NCBI GenBank assembly: GCA_014607495.2
Contig: CP053154.1
Span: 7,936,001 to 8,000,000 of the forward strand
DNA: 64,000 nucleotides
Reading direction: 5' to 3'
Origin: Carposina sasakii
Lineage: Eukaryota; Arthropoda; Insecta; Lepidoptera; Carposinidae
The notes beneath the pieces are model-generated. The model saw only the letters and a list, made by a program, of their open reading frames with translations. It searched no databases and was not told the DNA's origin. The stretch's first letter is position 1. Every line of letters starts with the position of its first letter. Position numbers and translations under genes: made by a program. Below are positions 21,401 to 33,590 of the stretch, piece after piece.

Positions 21401-24400
21401 GCACGAACAAGCCGGGCATAATAGGTACCTACAGTCTAATTACGACAAAATCGCCTAGCTACATACTAGGCAGGATTATCCTGTGCTGATGCGGGCTTCT
21501 TTACAATACATCAGTTGCATCTTCAGGCAGGATTATCCTGTGCTGATGCGGGCTTCTTTACAATACATCAGTTGCATCTTCCCTTCCGTGGATATCGACG
21601 ATTTCGTTAAAAGTTGACTAAGGACTGACAGAGCATCAGGCGGTAAACTAACGACTTGTCACTGATCATTTACATCTGTCCCAGCTATGTAAAATTTGCT
21701 GTGGGATCTACTTTATGATCCTGCAGTTCTGGATACCTTATTTCAGGAACACAGCCGTGTCCTCCTAGTCTACTAGGCAGGACCTACACGTAACGCGTTG
21801 AGATTGGTTAATAACTAATAACCTATTGAATTGACAGTAGCCGTGCCATTGTTCATATTGTGCTTAATCATTAAATTATCACTTCAAGTAGCGTAAAAAC
21901 CTAAAGGCCAACTTTTCTGAATTAATTGAAATAAACCTATTGAAATTCGACAGATTCGTAAGTTGTTTAGGACATAAACCAACAATAAACTTAAATTCTT
22001 TAGGCTGTATTTCGCTCTCTATTATAATTATAACTAAGCAAATACGCTCTCTATTATAAGTAGATAGTTTACTAAGTTATACATACATACATATAATCAC
22101 GCCTTTATCCCTTGCGGGGTAGGCAGAGCACCAAGGGCCGATAGAACCACATGCTGCCACATCTGCCCAATTTTGAGGGTATAGTTGAGATGTACAAGTT
22201 CGGTTAGTAGTGACAGGTGGTCAGCCCATCGCCTACAAAACACCAAAACCCTCTTGTCCCTCTACTGACTTGTACAGTATGCCCGGGAAGAGAAGCAGCT
22301 GTAGTATTACACGTTTATTTTTTCACTCACAGAGCAGCATAGAAGTAAGTTATAGTCTGTTAAAAAAAATGTCTTACAAAATCACGGCCCAAAGTCCCTT
22401 GGTTCAGCTTTGTTTTATTTGATATTATATCATTATTTATATCAACAACCTCCCATACCAGTTTTATATGGGCTGGAACATATATTTTTCTTGATAATAC
22501 CCTGTAAATAAAGTTAAGTTTAGATCAGTAAGTACTTAATTATTTTTATCAAATTTTCTACATTAAAATAAATAGGTAGGTACTTACAAATACTTATAAA
22601 AAACGAAAGCAGCATAATACATCCTCATCATCATTTAAGCCATAGGAAGTCCACTGCTGAACATTGGCGTCCCCAAGGTAATAGGTACCTACCTAAGTAG
22701 AGCTACTTTCATATCTACGTGAACAGGTGTGCACCTTTATACTTAGTAGGTATGTTTAGGTAGCTACTTACTGGTTGATCTTCTGAAAAGCTTCATCGAT
22801 GTTGTAAAAGTTTGTATACTTAAATCCGGGAAACTCGAAACTTAACTCTTGTCTATCGTTTCGCCGCCCTTGGATCCATCCAAGATTATCTATATTTTTA
22901 CAATAAATGCATACTTCCTCCCAAGGATGAGTGTCATTTGCATTTGACACCTCGTCATCAGATATTGTGTATATGTCTGAGCTTGGACGAGCACATACTA
23001 AAGAAGTAGCAAGAAAGTTTTCAATATCTTCGTCTATTTCATCCTCTGATTTTACCCTTACTTGGCTAAATTTGTTTTCCAGTGATCGTTTATTGATCTC
23101 TTCTGGTTTTAAAATAAACATTCCTGTCTTACCGCTGCTATTAGTTTTTGCTTGAGATGTGACGTTCGTTATTTTAATCTGCGGTGCTATTTCCGCGACT
23201 GGTTTATGCATATTAACAGAAATATAATTTGGTCTAATGTTTGATGAGGCGGTGCAATCAGTAGCAACTTTGGATATACTGTTATTTAAGTCATTACCTG
23301 TGTCTTTACATAATAAAGAATTATCTGTATTTACCACAGACGATAGATGATAAAATCCTCCTGAGGTTTTTCGTATTTTTATAGGTCTAACAGTTTTAGT
23401 AGTTACTGACGATGGTTGCGATTTATTAAGGACCGTTTCCTCGGTACGGTCTACAGTAACATTGGTTTTATTTTCAGATGGTATGAAAGACAAAGGGTTA
23501 TCAATTACTTTCAAATTATCAATTTTATTCGTAGTAATCCAAACACCACGAGTTCTGTTCTTACCTGGTGAGTATACGGTGGTTTTTACAGTTTCTATCC
23601 CCAAAGCTTCATCTTTTTCATACGGACCAATAAAAATACAGAATTCATTTACGTTAGGTATGGCGTAAATACCAAATTGAGGTATGGTTTCAGAACACTT
23701 TTGAGAAGATAAACGCACAGTTTTTCCAGATGTTCTAGCTACTTTAATTGCTTTGACAATGCTTTCATGTTTAACAAAAAAGCCTTTCTTGTAAAATTGT
23801 ATTTCACTAAAATCATTCTCAATGGTCATAATAAACCATTTAGATGAGTCACATTCCTTGTTCTTTGGCTTAGAAATGTGTGGTACTTCTGTAGCATTGC
23901 TCATGCTAAACAACTCATTATAGTTATCTTCATCGTCGTCTTTTTCTTCTAATGATAATTTAAGTTCTGGCGAAGAATCCTCGTCTATATTTTCATTTTT
24001 GGGCAATGATGGTTTCAGTTTAGTTACAGAACCAATAACTTCCCAGCAATCAACTAGACCATTTAGTATACAAAAATTGTCTTTAACTTCACTTGTATTT
24101 GCATTTGTGAGCAAATTTTTTACCGTTATTGGATATTTATTTAGATCTGCGAACCTGATATCGTTAATATTTATACAGTTCTTAAATAAAGGGTTATTCG
24201 TCTTTACAGCCATAAATATACGAAATGGTGGTTGAGTAGAAATCATAAAATGATTTTTCCTTTCTTTATACCTATTAAGAATAAATTCCCAAGGATGAAG
24301 TGCAACTTTACCAACTTTTGGGGATTCCAGGAAAGGTTTAACCATTCCCCCCTGGGCAAGTTTTTTGTAATCTTTATAACTTTTTTCCAACCATGATACT

Positions 24401-26685
24401 AGATTAGTTTTATTTTGACGGATTTTTTGTAAAGATTGGTCAACTTTTTCACCCTTGTCCTCATTAGTCTCGGACGTACTGTTATCCACATGGTTCATTA
24501 CTTTTTGGTTATCACCATTTGATTTAAGATTTCTTACATCTCCACTAGAATAAGTATGGGATATACCAATATCTTGTGAATCATTAGATAAATCATTATC
24601 ATCTAACAAATCGCGTTTTCGCTTATTTTTGGGGCTTTCACAATTATCTTGATCCTTACGTACTAAATATAATAGTCTGCTACGTAACGTATCATCATTG
24701 TTTTCCATTTGCGATATTTTCAGATTCGTATCCAAGTAATGTTTATTCTTATATCGTCTACCATTAAACCCTACAATTCGTGCACATGTTTCAAATTGAT
24801 CGATGCAAAAAGAATCGTTCGAATCACTGCTGTCAGAAAATTTAGTTTTTGGTATTCTTCTTGACCTTGGGAAAACTTGTGGCTGGTCATCTTTTTCTCT
24901 TGTTTCATCAATTGTTTCATTTACAGTATTTTCTTTTTCAACTAATAAGGAACGATCAATATCGAATGAACTCTTTGAGAATTTACCTTTACAAAAACAT
25001 TTATATAAGTTATGGACCATACACCAGGGTTCAATGTTGTGACAATTAAGTTTTAATGTCACGATAGATAATGCTTTTATGATATTATCCTTCTTTTTCA
25101 CTTTTAGATTACTAAGAAAATCTGCATATCTTTGAGACGTTTTACCATTTCTTTTTCTTGTTTTTAGCATGATACTTTCTTCATCTGATACAATAACAGT
25201 TTGATGGAATTTTTGTTCTTCTTTAGCTAGATTTAAATTGGCTTGTTTGTCTAAATTCATTAGTCCTGGTATCAAATCACAGCATACATTTTGCAAATAT
25301 TCGTTGACATTGGAATTAGAATAATCACATTTGCAATCGAACATACATTGTAACCGCCCACAATGTTGTTTTATATTATGAGAGTACTGCAAACTGGAAC
25401 ATATACATCCTAAAGCGCAGTAATCATTGGAACAAGCATTGGTTCTATTCTTTGCTTCATTTCCACCTGTTAATCTAATAACAGTAACTGCAAGTCGATC
25501 TAATTCGGCGTATTTTCTTTTTGTTTTATCTTTTATAGAATTATTGCTATTTTGGACAAAACATTCAGGATAAATGTAACTAGAACAATCATCTTCAGTG
25601 AATAATGTATCATGCATTATTGAAATTTCAACAGATTGTAATAACTCATTCATAATTTTTTTAATTTCAAATGTAATATCACTAGTATCATGCATATTCC
25701 TATCTATATCAACATTTTTTATAGCCTTGTCTTCGGAACCTTGGCGCATAAGCATAAAATTTTGTCCATTTACGTAATTCAAATCAAATGTTATGTATGG
25801 TTTGCAGATTTGTTCTGGGATTTTTCCATTGAATTTGCCTAACATTGAAATAGCAAATTCAGCCCACTGTTTCGAAATAGTTCCGTTTACATCTCTACAA
25901 CTTTGTAAATAATTCAACACCACAGGATTTAACGGAGCATTATATTTAGGTTCTATTTCTAAACCGAGTTTAGGCAAAGAGACTAATTCAGCTTTACCAA
26001 TATGATATTTTTGATAGGAGTCATCCAATTTATGTTTTTTAGATAACGGTCCTGGTTTAAATTTTATACGCAAAGAATTTCGTAATATTCCAGTTTTGTT
26101 GTGAGTTTGTTTCTTTTGACTGACTAGTATTTTTGAAGTCAATTTAATGCTTTTTCCTAAATCCTGATTAGCCACAAATTTTACTGGGCCTCCTTTACTT
26201 CCATTAACCCTAATTAAATGACCATTCCATAACACATACTGGGATGAATATTTTTGCTCTTCTGGATTAATATTCATCAACATATGCCAGGAGGATCTTG
26301 AAATAGGATTGTCGCATTTTAAAATACTCTTAGCAAATGTTTTAGTTTTTTCGGTATTAGAAGAACCATTTTTAATTTTCCTTAATAATAAACGTTCTTG
26401 TTTTTCTATATCACTTTGTACAATGCCATATACATCGATTTCGAAAAGATTGCGAATATCTCTTACAGTTTTTACCTTACCTCCTGGTTTCTTTTTAGAT
26501 ACGTAATGTTTATCACCTTTTGGTTGAAAATCAAATACTACTTTTCCATTATCCACTGAATCTCTTATTGTTTTTATCGGCACTGCTGGATCAATCCGTA
26601 ATAGATTCCATAAATCATTTTTTAACGGTTTTTCCCCTCTTGTAATTTTCGAAGCAAAGACTACAGGGAATTCATCCATTTTAAT
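18265..26685 (-). CDS. Large nuclear-type protein with MGA-conserved-domain-like Cys region (4 coding exons)
   Basis: Minus-strand coding exons: 22772-26685 (first ATG at 26679-26677, six bases after a TTTGTTTCAG acceptor, so a 5' UTR exon lies upstream), 21259-21307, 20951-21046, 18265-18474 (TGA at 18267-18265). Phases 2, 0, 0 match and give ~1420 residues. Residues ~415-460 hold a Cys cluster with spacing CxxxxxCxxxCxC then HCGRxxCxFxCxC, which I relate to the conserved domain of MGA-type proteins. No T-box or bHLH-zipper was seen. Near residue 1250 is HPWEEVCIYC, another CxxC. Long Ser/Asp/Lys-rich stretches and RKR/KKR clusters suggest a disordered nuclear protein. Function (chromatin or transcription) is inference. 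The long exon is AT-rich and intact over 3.9 kb. Confidence 0.7.
18541..18692. mobile_element. GC-rich MITE, family C
   Basis: AAGGTGTCTACACACCAAAG ... CTTTGGTCTGTAGACACCTT inverted ends. The interior arms CCGCCGACCCGGCGGCGG / CCGGCGGGCGCCG pair too. No coding content. Sits in an intron of the MGA-domain-like gene, 35 bp from the foldback element. Confidence 0.8.
19298..19370. repeat. (TTC)n microsatellite, mirrored at 19740-19775 as (GAA)n
   Basis: TTC/TTA triplet runs inside the left arm of the foldback, with the complementary run in the right arm. They encode the poly-Glu end of the original ORF. The left run is longer, so the copies have diverged by slippage. Confidence 0.8.
19445..19660 (-). 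pseudogene. Fragment of transposon-type protein with CXC (Tesmin/TSO1-like) zinc domain
   Basis: Minus-strand frame reads WGWKLIDNILEPVQTLLPPA and then a Cys array CNCKTGCNAKCGC ... CSLACISCRGQSC of the kind seen in CXC/CRC zinc domains. A TAA follows in the left arm where the right arm has CAA. Beyond it the frame would continue into an acidic run (SPEEEDSYDIGEE). The N-terminal body of the protein is missing. Parent element not identified. Confidence 0.6.
20951..21046 (-). CDS. 96-nt internal exon of the MGA-domain-like gene
   Basis: A T-rich tract TTTTTTTTTCAG precedes 32 open codons beginning ILTKHGLRHKTVLL and ending NKKVE. Donor GAG|GTTAGC. Lys/Arg-rich. Only this frame is open. Confidence 0.65.
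21259..21307 (-). CDS. 49-nt internal exon of the MGA-domain-like gene
   Basis: Acceptor TTGTTTTATTTAG|TGCG, then 1 + 48 nt reading AFNYARFFPYLFPDKM, donor ATG|GTATAT. Its length (1 mod 3) is what is needed to join the phase-2 donor at 22772 to the phase-0 exon at 21046. Too short for ordinary ORF finding. Confidence 0.6.
21468..21581. repeat. 57-bp tandem duplication
   Basis: Two identical copies starting AGGCAGGATTATCCTGTGC (21468-21524, 21525-21581), derived from the dispersed family containing 'catcagttgcatctt'. Recent, as no differences are visible. Confidence 0.9.
22082..22335 (+). repeat. Dispersed ~255-bp repeat, copy 1
   Basis: Starts ATAATCACGCCTTTATCCC and runs through 'gtcagcccatcgcc' to 'agaagcagctgtagtatta'. 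An inverted copy is at 45838-46105 and a short one at 11836-11870. Probably a SINE or LINE 3' end; class not determined. Confidence 0.75.
22772..26685 (-). CDS. Main 3.9-kb exon of the MGA-domain-like gene
   Basis: Open from ATG at 26679 to 22772. A TAA at 22770-22768 would end the ORF, but the sequence there is AACCA|GTAAGTAG, a strong 5' splice site whose GTAAGT contains that TAA. Splicing at 22772 removes the stop and leaves phase 2, matching the exon at 21307-21259. A codon upstream of 26679 that also reads open is intronic (pyrimidine tract plus CAG). Confidence 0.8.
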
Positions 26686-26934
26686 CTGAAACAAAAGGAG
26701 GCAGTTTTTAAACTAAACCTACGCAATTGATAATTATGTCGCTGAAAAACATAATCTATCTCGCGAGATTGTAAACTGCCGACAGATTGTGAGTTGTATG
26801 ATTGAAATTGAAATCATTTATTCGGCATGAAACATAACTTATTTGTTCATTGCCATGTTACTTTCTAGGTATATTTTTACGGTCTGCCCACCATAAGTAG
26901 GCGTTTTATCTTAAAATTAAATCTATCTATACAT

Positions 26935-27290
26935 ATAATAAAAATGTAACGAATCGCTGTCTGTACATGGAAGATATATGAGAAAATATATTATAGGAGA
27001 CCTTTATTAACGCAATAGTACCCAAAAGAATTTTTTTTTTTTAAATTTTGTCTGTCGGTTTGTCTGTTTGTCGGTTTATCTGATTGTCTGTGCGTTTGTG
27101 CACGCTAGTCTCAGGAACGGCTGAACCGATTTCGATGCAGTTTTCAGGAATATATTGTGACAGGTCCCACTTAACATATAGGCTACTTTTTATCCCGGGA
27201 AAATGTTTTTATCCCGGATAAATAATTTCGACATTTTGTTTTTTTCTGTAGTCCACGCGGACGGAGTCGCGGGCGTCCACTAGTAATTAT
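26935..27290 (+). mobile_element. RTE-type LINE 3' tail
   Basis: Phrases 'ggctgaaccgatttcgatg', 'ctttttatcccggg', 'taatttcgacattttg' and 'cgcgggcgtccactagta' are the typical 3' ends of moth RTE-like LINEs. No ORF remains. Confidence 0.65.
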
Positions 27291-27479
27291 AATAAAACTT
27301 AACATTAAGTACAAAATTCAAATTGTGTACCTACTTGCACAGAGTAGCTACTGGTCTATATAAAAACAAATGTATTGCCTACATATTTGCAATATGGCGA
27401 GATTGATTATAAAATAATCTAATGGTATTCACAAAAATACTAAACAATTTTTACAAGTTAATATTATTTTATGGATAAC

Positions 27480-28140
27480 TAGTGACCCGCCCTTGCTTCG
27501 CTTCGGTACATATCCTCTAAAATTTGAAATTCCCGTTTGTCGCGTTCCCGTGGGAATTTCGGGAAATAAGTCCTCAGTGCTTCCTTACAATCCTTACCGA
27601 ATATACCTGTCATATTTCATCATTATGTGTCAAGTGGTTTGCGTAAAAATTGGGAATTCCCGTTTGTCCCGTTCCCATGGGAATTACGGGAAATCCGTTC
27701 TTTGTGCTCCCTAGCAGTCCCTATTCGGGAAATATGTTCTCAGTTCTTTCTTACACTCCCTACCGAATATACCTATTTTATCATTATTTCATCTCTACAG
27801 GGTGGGCTATTCACATAGCTTTTCGCTTAACATACCCTTTTTGTTACACCCTGTATATGTCATGTGGTTTTCGTAAAAACTTGAAATTCCTGTTTGTGTC
27901 GTTCCCATGGGAATTTCGGGAAACCCGTTCTTAATGGTCTTTTACACCCCGTAACAAACATACACACCAAATTCCATCTGTGTACGTCAAACGGTTTATT
28001 TTTATACTTATTGAATAAGCTTTTGTTCCGGTAGGTACAGTGGAAATTTTGGTAAAAATTTGGAATTCCTCTCTGCCCCGTTCCCATAAGAATTTTTCTA
28101 CTTAGCACTCTCTTATACCTCCTAACGAACATAAACACCA
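27480..28140 (+). repeat. Degenerate array of RTE-like tail units
   Basis: A ~41-bp core (aaattcccgtttg ... gttcccatgggaatt..cggg) recurs at 27528, 27650, 27883 and 28062. 27797-27856 carries the right half of a TIR element (family F) also present whole at 53899-54163. Confidence 0.6.
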
Positions 28141-28839
28141 AAAGGGAGTGGGTGTAATTTACTTGTGAAATTTAAAATTTATTTGTATACATGCACTGGC
28201 GGGTCATCCTAAGGAGCGCTAGTGCAGTGCACTCCCATCCACGAAGATTAGATAGGCAATCTATATTTCTCTATATTTATAATTATCTTTCAATTCTACT
28301 ATGTTTATACAATAGTGTCTACGCGTTCGTCTCAAGTAAGTTGTATTGTAATCTTATGTATCGAGTGGAGCGTCATCACGCTCCAATGAAACGAAATCTG
28401 GTACGATTCCTAGTATTGTATTAAATGAGTGCGAAAGAGATATACCGACATAGGCCGGCGCGTGAAACAGAAGATTTCGTACGAAAAATTAGCCTAATCT
28501 GGAGCGCCGCTCACATTAATTCGCACATGCGGCCACTAGATATCGCTTAGTCCGAGTTAGAACGCGATATGGTTGTCTTTAATGTGTTTCATTACGTCAA
28601 CTGAATTTTAATAAAACGCGGCGACTTTCGGTTGTCCACCTTAAGCGCACGCCACCTAGCTCGGCAAAGCCCTTCAGGCTACCATTATGTGTCATTAAAA
28701 AAAAATACGCGGCGTTTATATTGAAAAAAGTGAACCCCTATCTAAAAATCCAGGAGCCGCCAGTGTATACATGTGTCCGTTTCTTCGTGGGGTCATATGT
28801 AGGTATGTTGTGTTCGCAATTCTTTTTAATTTTGACTAA

Positions 28840-28950
28840 TTTCAGTCGTTTTTGAGGATTTTCCCGACGTTTCCATTCATCATCGTTATCATCCATCATA
28901 AATTCAGAAATCATCAGTACTAAAAACAATGGCTGTATGGATGCTGTATT
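28840..28950 (-). pseudogene. Coding scrap shared with 44445-44535
   Basis: Minus strand reads [20 protein letters not shown]. The + strand at 44461-44535 reads nearly the same ([20 protein letters not shown]). The DNA match extends upstream (ccatacagccattgt). Likely pieces of one transposon-encoded acidic protein; parent unknown. Confidence 0.5.
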
Positions 28951-29339
28951 CCTCATGCTCTTTTTTCGAGATAAACCGAACAAAAAAAAAACAAATTTCA
29001 TCTGTCATGTTGTGTCATGTCATCTGTACGTCACAGAATAATAAATTCCCAGAACCCATGATCTTTCAATTCTTTAGAAAAACACTTTTGAAGCAACTTT
29101 TTAGTATGTCAAATTTTTACAACCTATTTACTGTATCTAAAAAACTGTTTATATTTATCGATTTGGCAACAATCGGCGGGTAAGATGAGCGGAAGATGCG
29201 GGGTTTTTGACCCGTTTTTGCTTCACTACCCGGAATACATGTCCTTGATGACTCCTTCTGGGGACTTGTTATTCTATGGTGTATGTCAAACTTATACCTC
29301 CATGCGTCAAATGGTAATTTTTTAAAAAATTAATTCATA

Positions 29340-29525
29340 TTTATTCCAGCCCAGAGGAAATTATGCGAAACCCTATAGCCTATGTTCATCCGGGTCCAAT
29401 AAGGATTCTAACGGTGAAAGAATTTTTGAAATCGGTCCAGTAGTTTCGGAGCCTAATCGCTGCAAAAAACAAACATACAAACAAACAATCAAAGTTTACC
29501 TCTTTATAATATTAGTATAGATATA
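29340..29525 (+). mobile_element. LINE (RTE-type) 3' tail
   Basis: 'gaaatcggtccagtagtttcgg', 'acaaacatacaaacaaac' and the end 'tttataatattagtataga' are classic lepidopteran LINE ends. Confidence 0.65.
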
Positions 29526-32411
29526 GATGTCGATTAGACACGTCGTTTTTTTTAAGTACGTTCCTACCGTGCATTTAGTCAAAGAACAGCTGTTATTACT
29601 CCGCCATTAGACTTTTTTGTGCTACTAAGCGGGGTGCGGGAAAGTAGTACAAAGTGCTCTTGTAATTTATCCAAAATAGAGAGCATAATTTCACCTCGAG
29701 AGATCGTTATGAAGATAGACCGTACTCGTACAAGTTTACCTTAAACATTAACGATATAACGAGAAAAAAATAGTAACGTACATGAACGTAATAAAACTTA
29801 GTTCTTTATACGTTCATGGTAACGTAATAATTTTTTAGAGAACAATACTATTTAGGGCCGATTTTTCCAATAGCTAGCCTACATGGAGGATAAAGTTGAC
29901 GAAGTATCTATTTTGATAAGTTTTATAGAAAGCACGCGTTTATCATTCAGATAGGTTATCTGACGTTGGAAAAAGCGGCCCTTAGAAAGAAAATGTCTGC
30001 GTTTAAAGGGTGGTTATGAAACCTACTTACCTACGTCTCGCCGGATCACGTTTAGTTTCTACTTATAGGTACTTAACATCCTTGGTACTTGGTAGGTATA
30101 TCAACACACATGCACGAGTCATTCATGGTGCATGTCAAACTACGTCAGAAATCACATATGTATTTCGTTCACCTATTTCGACATGATACAGGGACAAAAC
30201 CCTACCTACCTACTAATAAAACATTTATTCACCGAAAATATCTACATATCGTATCTATAGGTAACATAACATACCTTAGTTACGATAGAATCAACTTTAC
30301 GATTATTAAAAATAATTTATATAAGTACCTAGGTACATACCTACAAGCACACCTACCTATTTACGTAATACAAGTTAGTAAGGTTTCACTCATGTCTCGG
30401 CTCATCGGTCTCGACAAAATGGCCGACGTCAACAGCAAAACTAGCGTATCACTATGTAGGGAAACATCAAACGATCATCTTCTAATCGATTAGCATCATT
30501 GTTATTTTTCAAACTAAATAAGTTTATCACTAAAATTTACGCTATTTAAGTCCTAGTTGGAAATTTACTTAGAATATTTTACTCGTAAGATGTGTATTTA
30601 TTCAACAAAGATTTTTTCTTTTTTACAACGAAATTTATAACCTCACTTTTAATAAATTAAAGCAGAGAAAAAGGAACACCTTGCCATTGTCACCTACATA
30701 GGTAGGTACCTATACCATTACACATAATTTATAATAGTAATAAGTATAATAACTATCTACCCACTGAATTCAGGAAAACTATGAAAGTACTTACCTACCT
30801 AGATATTGTAGGTAGATAGTAAACGTAAATAAATTATAGTTTACTAACCTGAATAATGATAAGTGTTGTATTGTTTTGTCGTTGATAGGTAAAGGATTTT
30901 TCACGACCACGTGTTCATTTTTTAATGTGAGGTTGGTTCTAAACATGTCATGTCAATGACATTAACCACAGATTATTCTTTGCACAGATTGTTCTAGAAC
31001 AAAATGAATGAAGCCGGTTCAAACAAAATGGCAGCGATTTTTTGAGAGAATAACAAACCAAAGTTTTTAAATTATTGCAACTATCACTTTTTGAAGATTC
31101 ATTTCCAACTGGAATTATGAAATATGAGTTTAATCCCGTGGTTAAATCACAACAACAAATATTCAATTTCAGAAACTTGTTTCAGAACCTCAGAACAATA
31201 ATAAAATTCTAACTTGACTGTCAAGTGAACCAGACAATATGGCCGACCGAAGAAAATTGGTACTCGCTTTACAACACTATATGAGTAATTTTATCTATTT
31301 GCATCTTATGAATGTTGAAAATTTATTATAATTCGTGAATACTTTCATTATAAACTAATCCTAATGCACAAGTTATTACGAATATTTTCATAATATTGAC
31401 AATTTTATTCAAAATTTAAACGAAATATCGAAAAATAAACTTAACCGAGTCCTTAAGCCGAAACCTCAAATATAATAACGGTGGGTTGCCGTATATTAAA
31501 TCTGAAATTGCCGTTTTTTTTAACCTTTTACAAGTAAATGGCCGGAACAACGAAATAAAAACTATAAAGAACACGAGGTCATAATTAAACAAAGAATAAC
31601 GTGTACGTAGGTAGACTGTTTTGAAAAAACTTTTAAATGTATGGTATATCTGTCAAAATTTGTAAGTATAAATGTTTGTATGTAACTTTTAGTTTGTGGT
31701 AAAATCTGTTTGGAATTTCGTAAAGTTGCTCTTTGACGTGAATAAAACCCTAATTCAATATTTTATATTTATATAAGTGTAAGATGCCCTGACTGATTCA
31801 TCAACACGTCGGCACCCACCCTTAGAAAATCTGCCGGCAGCAAATGTGTAGCTAGAAACGTGATTAGGAGCGTGGCTTTCTTTTATGACCTTTAGGTTCA
31901 CTAAGAAATGAATTCCCGAACTTCCCACAGGAACGGGAAATAAAGTGAATTCTAAAGTTTACGCGTATAGTCGCGGGCGGCCGCTAGTTATATATTCTAA
32001 ACTTTCCCTGTGACACGTTTTACTTGTCCGAGTGATAAACGTGATATTTTTTTTTTTTTTACATATTTAGTGAACGAGTCTAACTTTGAGTTGTTCGCTG
32101 TTTTTTTGTTGTTAAGTGTCAGAAAGTCCCTCATTCGTCCCTCCTTCAGATTGATTGTAAAGTCCGTTTCATAGAATTATACCTACGGCTGATTTCGAAA
32201 TTAACCTTTTTTGTGTATGCAGCAACACCGATAATGGGGTTAGTCCACTCTAATCATATAATCCGTTGTGAGTGGAAACTGATCATACTTTTGGGTACTC
32301 TCTGATCACGATATCAGTTTAGCCTCTATCCATCAATCAAACCAATGGAAATATAATCCGATCGCGTGATCAGATTCCACCGAGACGACGTATGTACAAT
32401 TTCATGTCGGA

Positions 32412-32575
32412 TCATTCTCACTAGTTCCATTATTTTTGTCCCATTGAAGTACTGATACTTTTTATTCTCACTAGTTCCATTCACTTCTAGTTCCATTTAT
32501 TTTCATTGCCAAGTGAATAAAACTAGTGAGAATAAAAAGTATCAGCAGTTCCATGGGACAAAATCCAATGGAACA
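32412..32575. mobile_element. Palindromic element, ~70-bp arms
   Basis: TTCTCACTAGTTCCATT ... CTGATACTTTTTATTCTCAC on the left pairs with GTGAGAATAAAAAGTATCAG on the right. 'ctcactagttccatt' is also directly repeated (32416 and 32467). No ORF. Confidence 0.65.
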
Positions 32576-32842
32576 TAATGTCTACTCCGATCACATTAAC
32601 TTTCACAGTGAAACGCATATTAGTAGTCCATGTCAACCATCTTATCCATCAGATACAGCTATAGATACCCCGTTTTTTTAAGATAGAAATCTTACTTTCG
32701 AAGAAGCATTGTTTGTAAACATTAGAACACTCATATTTGTAACATATGAGTGAAGTTTGAAATTTCCATATTTATGTATCCTCCTAAAAAGTTCAGGTTT
32801 GTGTTTGCGAAATCAGCTTCTTTAGGTTTTGATAGTGCAAAC

Positions 32843-33190
32843 CAGGGATGTTGCGGGTCCACTTTTTTCCACATCCGCGGATGCGGATTTTAAGAGGCTC
32901 ACATCTAGATACGGATGCGGATCTGTATAAAAACTTAAGTGCAAACAAACGTGCGCGTCAGATCTTGTCAGTTGTCACAACAAAACAATAGCGAGCCGCG
33001 TCACCGTCACTGATTCACCGAAGTCCAAAACAAAAGTTATTGTTTTCTATTGGTCAATCAGCACGTGCAGTCGACACGCGCCACTCGCCGAGCCCTCCCC
33101 TTTCTTTCTTGTTGCGACCTGCATCGATTTATACGGATGCGGATGCAGATGTTAAAATCGATGCGGATGCGAAAATTCGCAACATCCGTG
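32843..33190. mobile_element. hAT-like non-autonomous element with 8-bp target duplication
   Basis: Termini CAGGGATGTTGCGG and CGCAACATCCGTG are inverted. Flanks GTGCAAAC (32835-32842) and GTGCAAAA (33191-33198) agree at 7 of 8 bases, the duplication length of the hAT superfamily. GATGCGGATGC-type motifs recur near both ends. No transposase. Confidence 0.7.
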
Positions 33191-33239
33191 GTGCAAAATT
33201 TATACAGAATAGGTACTATTGAATAGAGTAGGAAATTAT

Positions 33240-33590
33240 TTGCTTGGGATCTCTCTGCGTGATCGAATCAGAAATGAGGAGATCCGCAGACGTACAAAGA
33301 TCACCGACATAGCTGAACGGTCCAGCAAGCTGAAGTGGCAATGGGCAGGGCACATAGCTCGAAGAACTGATGGCCGATGGAGTCGGAAAGTTCTAGAGTG
33401 GATACCACGTATCGGCAAGCGCAGCGTGGGAAGGCCACCCGCGAGGTGGACGGATGACCTGGCCAAGGTTGCGGGCGTCGGTTGGATGCAGGCTGCTTCC
33501 GACCGGTCGGAGTGGAGGTTGTTGGGGGAGGCCTATGTCCAACAGTGGACTTCTCGGGGCTGTAAATGATGATGATGATGAGGAAACTCT
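33240..33590 (+). mobile_element. RTE-type LINE, 5'-truncated 3' end with C-terminal reverse-transcriptase ORF piece
   Basis: The reading frame to the stop at 33567-33569 contains RRTKITDIAERSSKLKWQWA, GHIARRTDGRW and GRPPARWTDDLAKVAG, the well-known C-terminus of insect RTE-like ORF2 proteins, followed by a (GAT)n tail. 5'-truncated, so the polymerase core is absent. Confidence 0.8.

Larger units (their letters stand above)
21308..22771 (-). other. Intron of the MGA-domain-like gene, repeat-rich
   Basis: Holds a 57-bp tandem duplication (21468-21581), repeat-family DNA (21715-21800), a 255-bp dispersed repeat (22082-22335) and a LINE 3' scrap on the minus strand at 22630-22675. No further coding exon seen. 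Confidence 0.5.

Noticed and set aside
22768..22770. TAA as the end of the MGA-domain-like protein
   Set aside because: It is part of GTAAGT, and three phase-matching exons follow. Kept as a possibility only if RNA shows read-through.
27480..28140. CRISPR-like spaced repeats
   Set aside because: Units are degenerate, unevenly spaced and of LINE-tail type in a eukaryotic genome.
30089..30493. 134-aa ORF
   Set aside because: AT-rich, no domain, no splice context and no recognisable homology; probably chance.
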